From NCBI GenBank assembly GCA_945861915.1, contig CAMAWK010000094.1:1-8980 (forward strand): a DNA stretch of 8,980 nt, written 5' to 3'. The notes beneath the pieces were generated by a model. That model made no database searches. It saw only the letters and a list, made by a program, of their open reading frames with translations, and was not told the origin of the DNA. Positions 6,325 through 8,980 of the stretch are shown piece by piece (position 1 is the first letter of the stretch; every line of letters begins with the position of its first letter). The stretch comes from Flavobacterium psychrophilum. GTDB lineage: Bacteria; Bacteroidota; Bacteroidia; Flavobacteriales; Flavobacteriaceae. A program made the position numbers and the translations under genes.

Positions 6325-8708
6325 GTTGAAGTATTTAATATAACTAAATTCCAACCATTTACTAAGCCTGTCAGTGTCCAGTTGTACTCATTGGTGTCAG
6401 GAACTCCAGAACTCCCTATTTCTACTTGATTTTTAGTTGTTAACTTGGACGCATCCGAAACATAGTACCAAAATTGTAATGTAGCTCCTGTAGAAGAGCC
6501 AACGGTATTGTATGCTGGAGAAAACACCCTTGAAAATTCTACAATTTCGGGACCCGTAAATTCAAGACTACTCAAACCCTGCTTTTTATCTACACTGTTA
6601 AGAACTAACGTGCAGTTACATAAACTCCAATTTGTCTTTGAATCGCAATTGTCTAAATAATTTTCGGCACCAATTGCTATTATTGTATTCGGGGTTACAT
6701 CCCCAAACCATTCACCACTAACTCCTCCTTTCAATAATTTCCATTGAAAATTATTATTTCCTACAGTACTGGGAGCCGTAATCGCAAATTGGAAAGTTTT
6801 TTCTTGACCAGGTAAAATAGCATCGGTATCAGACAACTCGACTCTATTTAAACCCCATACCGTATTATCTTGCGTATTTTGGCTACCCAACTTATAACCG
6901 TCTGCCTTAGTCCAAGTAGTCGATCCTATATTTTTCATCGTAACATTTACAGTGGCGTTTTGGCTAAGTCCCAGGAAAGCAGGAACATTTTGCTGTGCTA
7001 TAAACTCTGAACCATTACCTGCTGGCGTAACTGGAACAGTGGGTGATAAAAGTTTGCCATTTCCAGCCCAACTTGCCAATTTGGTATAAATATTTCCGGT
7101 TCTTTGATCTGGTATTGTGATGTTTGAAACTGCTGCGCTTCCAAGCCTGTCTTCCAGTTGTTTCAAATACAGACTCCGTGTATGTGTTATAGGACTGCCT
7201 ATACTTTCATAATACCCAGTGTAAACGCCGGGTTGATTATGGTTAATATAGCCGCTAAGTACTTCTGTACCTGTACCACCGATTATATAATTTTGGAATC
7301 CTAGGGGTGTATCACAAGTAAAATAGGGAGACACGGTATTCCAAGCTAATTGTGTAATTCCTGCCCAACCATGACCTGATCCGCTGGCCCCTCTATGTTC
7401 ACTAACAGCCAATTGGGTTTCCATTTTACAATTATCATACAAAGTACCCATTGCCCAACGTTCATGAGGGCCTTCTGTACTCCCCTTTAATGACAAACAA
7501 TCTACATATGCATTCGGTCCGGGTATTCTGGCGTGAGTCACAAAATCATGTCGTCCGTCGTTAGCATAACAACGCTGAAAAAGAACAAATTGAGAATTTG
7601 CATCGAGGTTGAAAGAATAACGATATCCTCCACTTTTAGGCCCATAAGGTTGAACATAAGCGCAATCTTCCACTGTAACAAATTTAGAACCCCATGTTGA
7701 TACACATGAATACCTGGAATGAACAGTAGTAACGCCATGTACCCAATAGTTTTCTCCAAACCATACTTTTACTCCATGTTCAAGACGGTTCGTGGCAGTT
7801 GAAGCGCAAGTTGCAGTTACACCAGGGCCTTGGAGACGAAGATCTTCAACTCCTACATTAGTTAACCGGCCTGTGACGGTAAGTTTTCCTATTTGACCTA
7901 AACCGTATTTGGTTTGCATAGGCATAACAACCGGTGCATCAATAGTGATTGTGCTGCCGTTAATAGCAGTAATTTTTCGTTCAAATTTAACAATATAAGT
8001 AGTCGTGTCCCACAGAAGATCACCAGCACCAGCATTCAAATAAGTATTGACACTAATGTCGGTTAGCCATTGAGCGTTTGGGGAAAATCTAAGTGTTATC
8101 AGATCACCTACATTAAAATTGCTTGGGGTTATAACATTAAAACTCTTTGCTCCGGTACCCACATAAGAATCAGTAATATTGGTAAAATTAATTGTTTGTA
8201 ACGTTGGATCGTTCGCTGGTTTAACATCTATAATTGTATGTTTACTTTCCAGACTGGAAATAAGTACAGTACCGTTGGTTCCTTGACCTTCGCCGCGTAA
8301 GACAACTCCGCTCGCGGAAATTACCAAGGCAGTTTGACTGACTGTATAAGTGCCGTCATTCAAGTAATATGTACCTGCCTTTAGCAGTATGGCGCCTCTG
8401 AAACCATTTGAATCAAGAGGTAACGCGCTTACCCTGTCAATAGCATCCTGAATCATAGCTCTTGACGTTCCGCTTGCAGGTGGCATTAAAGTTTCCCTAA
8501 CAGGCACAATACCAACAGGTAAGGCGACGCCCCCGCCCCCGTAACCACACATTGAAAAATCCGGAATAATGTTAACATTATTTGTCTCGCCTTCATTTGC
8601 ATGCATGGTATAAACAAGTTTTCCGTTTGTAAGATTAACATATTGGGAATAACAGCTAAATGCAGTTAAAAATTGAAATGCTAAAAAAAAGTGTTTGATT
8701 TTCGTCAT
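6210..8708 (-). CDS. Exported right-handed beta-helix (pectin-lyase-like) protein with NBR1-like Ig domain and C-terminal beta-sandwich module
   Basis: This 832-residue protein starts with a signal peptide (1-21, ending CYSQ). Residues about 80-480 resemble a parallel beta-helix of the pectin-lyase-like superfamily. They begin with the typical entry helix (AMIQDAIDRVSAL), the first coils (GAILLKAGTYYL) and ASGVVLRGEGQGTNGTVL; the helix appears interrupted by an insertion at about 180-270 (SFNVITPSNFNVGDLITL). Conserved-looking polar motifs are GRHDFVTHARIPGPN (385-399), GPHERWAMGTLYDN (413-426) and GSGHGWAG (443-450), which probably line the active or binding groove. Residues about 566-680 look like the NBR1-type Ig-like domain (NIGSTTWTKADGYKLG, LPGQEKTFQFAITAP). 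Residues about 683-832 are the beta-sandwich module shared with the first gene. Proteins of this fold include polysaccharide lyases, epimerases and glycosidases; I cannot assign a reaction. It lacks a T9SS domain, unlike the first gene. It is convergent with the GH92 pair and lies downstream of a paralogue on the same strand. Confidence 0.88.
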   Translation of the reverse strand: MTKIKHFFLAFQFLTAFSCYSQYVNLTNGKLVYTMHANEGETNNVNIIPDFSMCGYGGGGVALPVGIVPVRETLMPPASGTSRAMIQDAIDRVSALPLDSNGFRGAILLKAGTYYLNDGTYTVSQTALVISASGVVLRGEGQGTNGTVLISSLESKHTIIDVKPANDPTLQTINFTNITDSYVGTGAKSFNVITPSNFNVGDLITLRFSPNAQWLTDISVNTYLNAGAGDLLWDTTTYIVKFERKITAINGSTITIDAPVVMPMQTKYGLGQIGKLTVTGRLTNVGVEDLRLQGPGVTATCASTATNRLEHGVKVWFGENYWVHGVTTVHSRYSCVSTWGSKFVTVEDCAYVQPYGPKSGGYRYSFNLDANSQFVLFQRCYANDGRHDFVTHARIPGPNAYVDCLSLKGSTEGPHERWAMGTLYDNCKMETQLAVSEHRGASGSGHGWAGITQLAWNTVSPYFTCDTPLGFQNYIIGGTGTEVLSGYINHNQPGVYTGYYESIGSPITHTRSLYLKQLEDRLGSAAVSNITIPDQRTGNIYTKLASWAGNGKLLSPTVPVTPAGNGSEFIAQQNVPAFLGLSQNATVNVTMKNIGSTTWTKADGYKLGSQNTQDNTVWGLNRVELSDTDAILPGQEKTFQFAITAPSTVGNNNFQWKLLKGGVSGEWFGDVTPNTIIAIGAENYLDNCDSKTNWSLCNCTLVLNSVDKKQGLSSLEFTGPEIVEFSRVFSPAYNTVGSSTGATLQFWYYVSDASKLTTKNQVEIGSSGVPDTNEYNWTLTGLVNGWNLVILNTSTATKIGNPNLGAINWFRIHGLKTGSVTTRIDGIVLLGN
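6213..6662 (-). other. Shared beta-sandwich module, copy 2 (C-terminus of the beta-helix protein)
   Basis: Residues 683-832 of the beta-helix protein repeat the landmarks of the module at 430-888: CDSKTNW, DKKQGLSSL, LQFWYYVSD, NQVEIGSSG, DTNEYNW, NGWNLV, AINWFRIH and VTTRID. Here the module ends the protein (LLGN), whereas in the first gene a T9SS sorting domain follows. The two copies are clearly homologous but well diverged in protein sequence, while the 3' end is almost identical in DNA to the gene at the right edge. Confidence 0.78.
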
Positions 8709-8865
8709 GGGAATAAGTATTAAGTTTAATATATTATGTATTAATTATCGTAAATATAAAAGCAATGAATTAATTTTTTATTAATTAAGGATTAATTTGA
8801 AAAGTTATTTAATTAAAAATGCCAATAATTAATAATAATCATTTTTGAGTATTTCAGGCTTATAC
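8709..8865. other. AT-rich spacer upstream of the beta-helix gene
   Basis: This 157-base spacer separates the beta-helix gene start (8708) from the stop of the upstream minus-strand gene (8866). It is extremely AT-rich, with several ATTAATT-type stretches and the palindrome TTAATTAA near 8781. It presumably carries the promoter of the beta-helix gene if that gene is not read through from upstream. On the minus strand TATATTTA (8751-8758) differs at one base from the Bacteroidota -7 element TAnnTTTG, but I see no matching -33 element, so I do not call a promoter. No open reading frame or strong terminator hairpin is seen. Confidence 0.45.
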
Positions 8866-8980
8866 TTAATTTCCCAGAAGTCCTATATCATCAATTCTAG
8901 TAGTTACGCTTCCATTCTTTAGCCCATATATTCTAAACCAATTTATGGCACCCAAATTTGGATTTCCAATTTTAGTTGCG
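8866..8980 (-). CDS. C-terminal end of a paralogue carrying the same beta-sandwich module (partial)
   Basis: Only the last 37 codons and the stop (complement of 8866-8868) are in the window; the gene runs off the right edge. The peptide starts ATKIGNPNLGAINWFRIYG and ends RIDDIGLLGN. It differs from the end of the beta-helix protein at only 4 of 37 residues (His to Tyr, Thr to Asn, Gly to Asp, Val to Gly). The open frame, the intact stop at the same place and the mix of silent and amino-acid changes indicate a real coding copy rather than debris. It lies 157 bases upstream of the beta-helix gene on the same strand, so the two may be tandem paralogues. Whether the rest is also a beta-helix protein cannot be seen. 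Confidence 0.85.
   Translation of the reverse strand, partial: ATKIGNPNLGAINWFRIYGLKNGSVTTRIDDIGLLGN
8866..8980 (-). repeat. Direct repeat copy B (at right window edge)
   Basis: This is the partner of 6210-6324, 93 percent identical over 115 bases, with the final 52 bases (8929-8980) identical and continuing beyond the window. The spacing between copies is 2656 bases, close to the length of one beta-helix gene plus its spacer. That fits either a tandem gene duplication or exchange of just the C-terminal module. Confidence 0.95.

Noticed and set aside
8645..8660. Possible lipoprotein signal in the beta-helix protein (AFSC at residues 16-19)
   Set aside because: Phe at -2 and Ala at -3 fit the lipobox poorly, and the following YSQ fits an ordinary signal peptidase I site usual in Bacteroidota.
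8749..8758. Minus-strand -7-like promoter element TATATTTA for the beta-helix gene
   Set aside because: It has one mismatch to TAnnTTTG and no -33 TTTG at suitable spacing; in DNA this AT-rich such matches arise by chance.
8781..8788. Palindromes and ATTAATT stretches in the right-hand spacer as an attachment site, origin or insertion sequence end
   Set aside because: No flanking target duplication, integrase, transposase or iterated boxes are present; simple AT richness explains them.

Overview
The window looks like chromosomal DNA of an AT-rich member of the Bacteroidota that degrades polysaccharides. The evidence is a type IX secretion (T9SS) sorting domain at the C-terminus of the first protein, two GH92 alpha-mannosidase-type proteins whose signal peptides end in Gln as is usual for this phylum, and start codons preceded by A-rich sequence rather than a clear Shine-Dalgarno. 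The phylum is a confident call. I cannot name a genus from the sequence.

Layout: positions 1-1167 (+) hold the 3' part of a large secreted protein with bacterial Ig-like (Big_2) repeats, a beta-sandwich module and a T9SS type A sorting domain. After 57 bases comes a divergent GH92 protein (1225-3552, +). After another 90 bases comes a canonical GH92 protein (3643-5931, +). These three genes could be one transcript. A 278-base gap (5932-6209) separates them from a convergent gene and holds a candidate bidirectional terminator at its centre. The convergent gene (6210-8708, -) encodes an exported right-handed beta-helix protein of pectin-lyase-like type with an NBR1-like Ig domain and the same beta-sandwich module found in the first gene. 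A 157-base AT-rich spacer follows, and at the right edge (8866-8980, -) lies the 3' end of another gene whose last 37 codons nearly duplicate the end of the beta-helix gene.

How the genes may work together: all four substantial proteins are exported and fit glycan capture and breakdown. The GH92 proteins would trim alpha-mannosides, and the beta-helix protein may bind or cleave a polysaccharide. The beta-sandwich module, present in three genes, may be a shared glycan- or surface-binding unit. No SusC/SusD pair, regulator, RNA gene, CRISPR array or insertion sequence is visible, so calling this a polysaccharide utilisation locus is an inference. The points most worth a second look are the repeated C-terminal module with its local DNA duplication, the unlike C-terminal sorting of proteins that share it, and the altered conserved motifs of the first GH92 protein.
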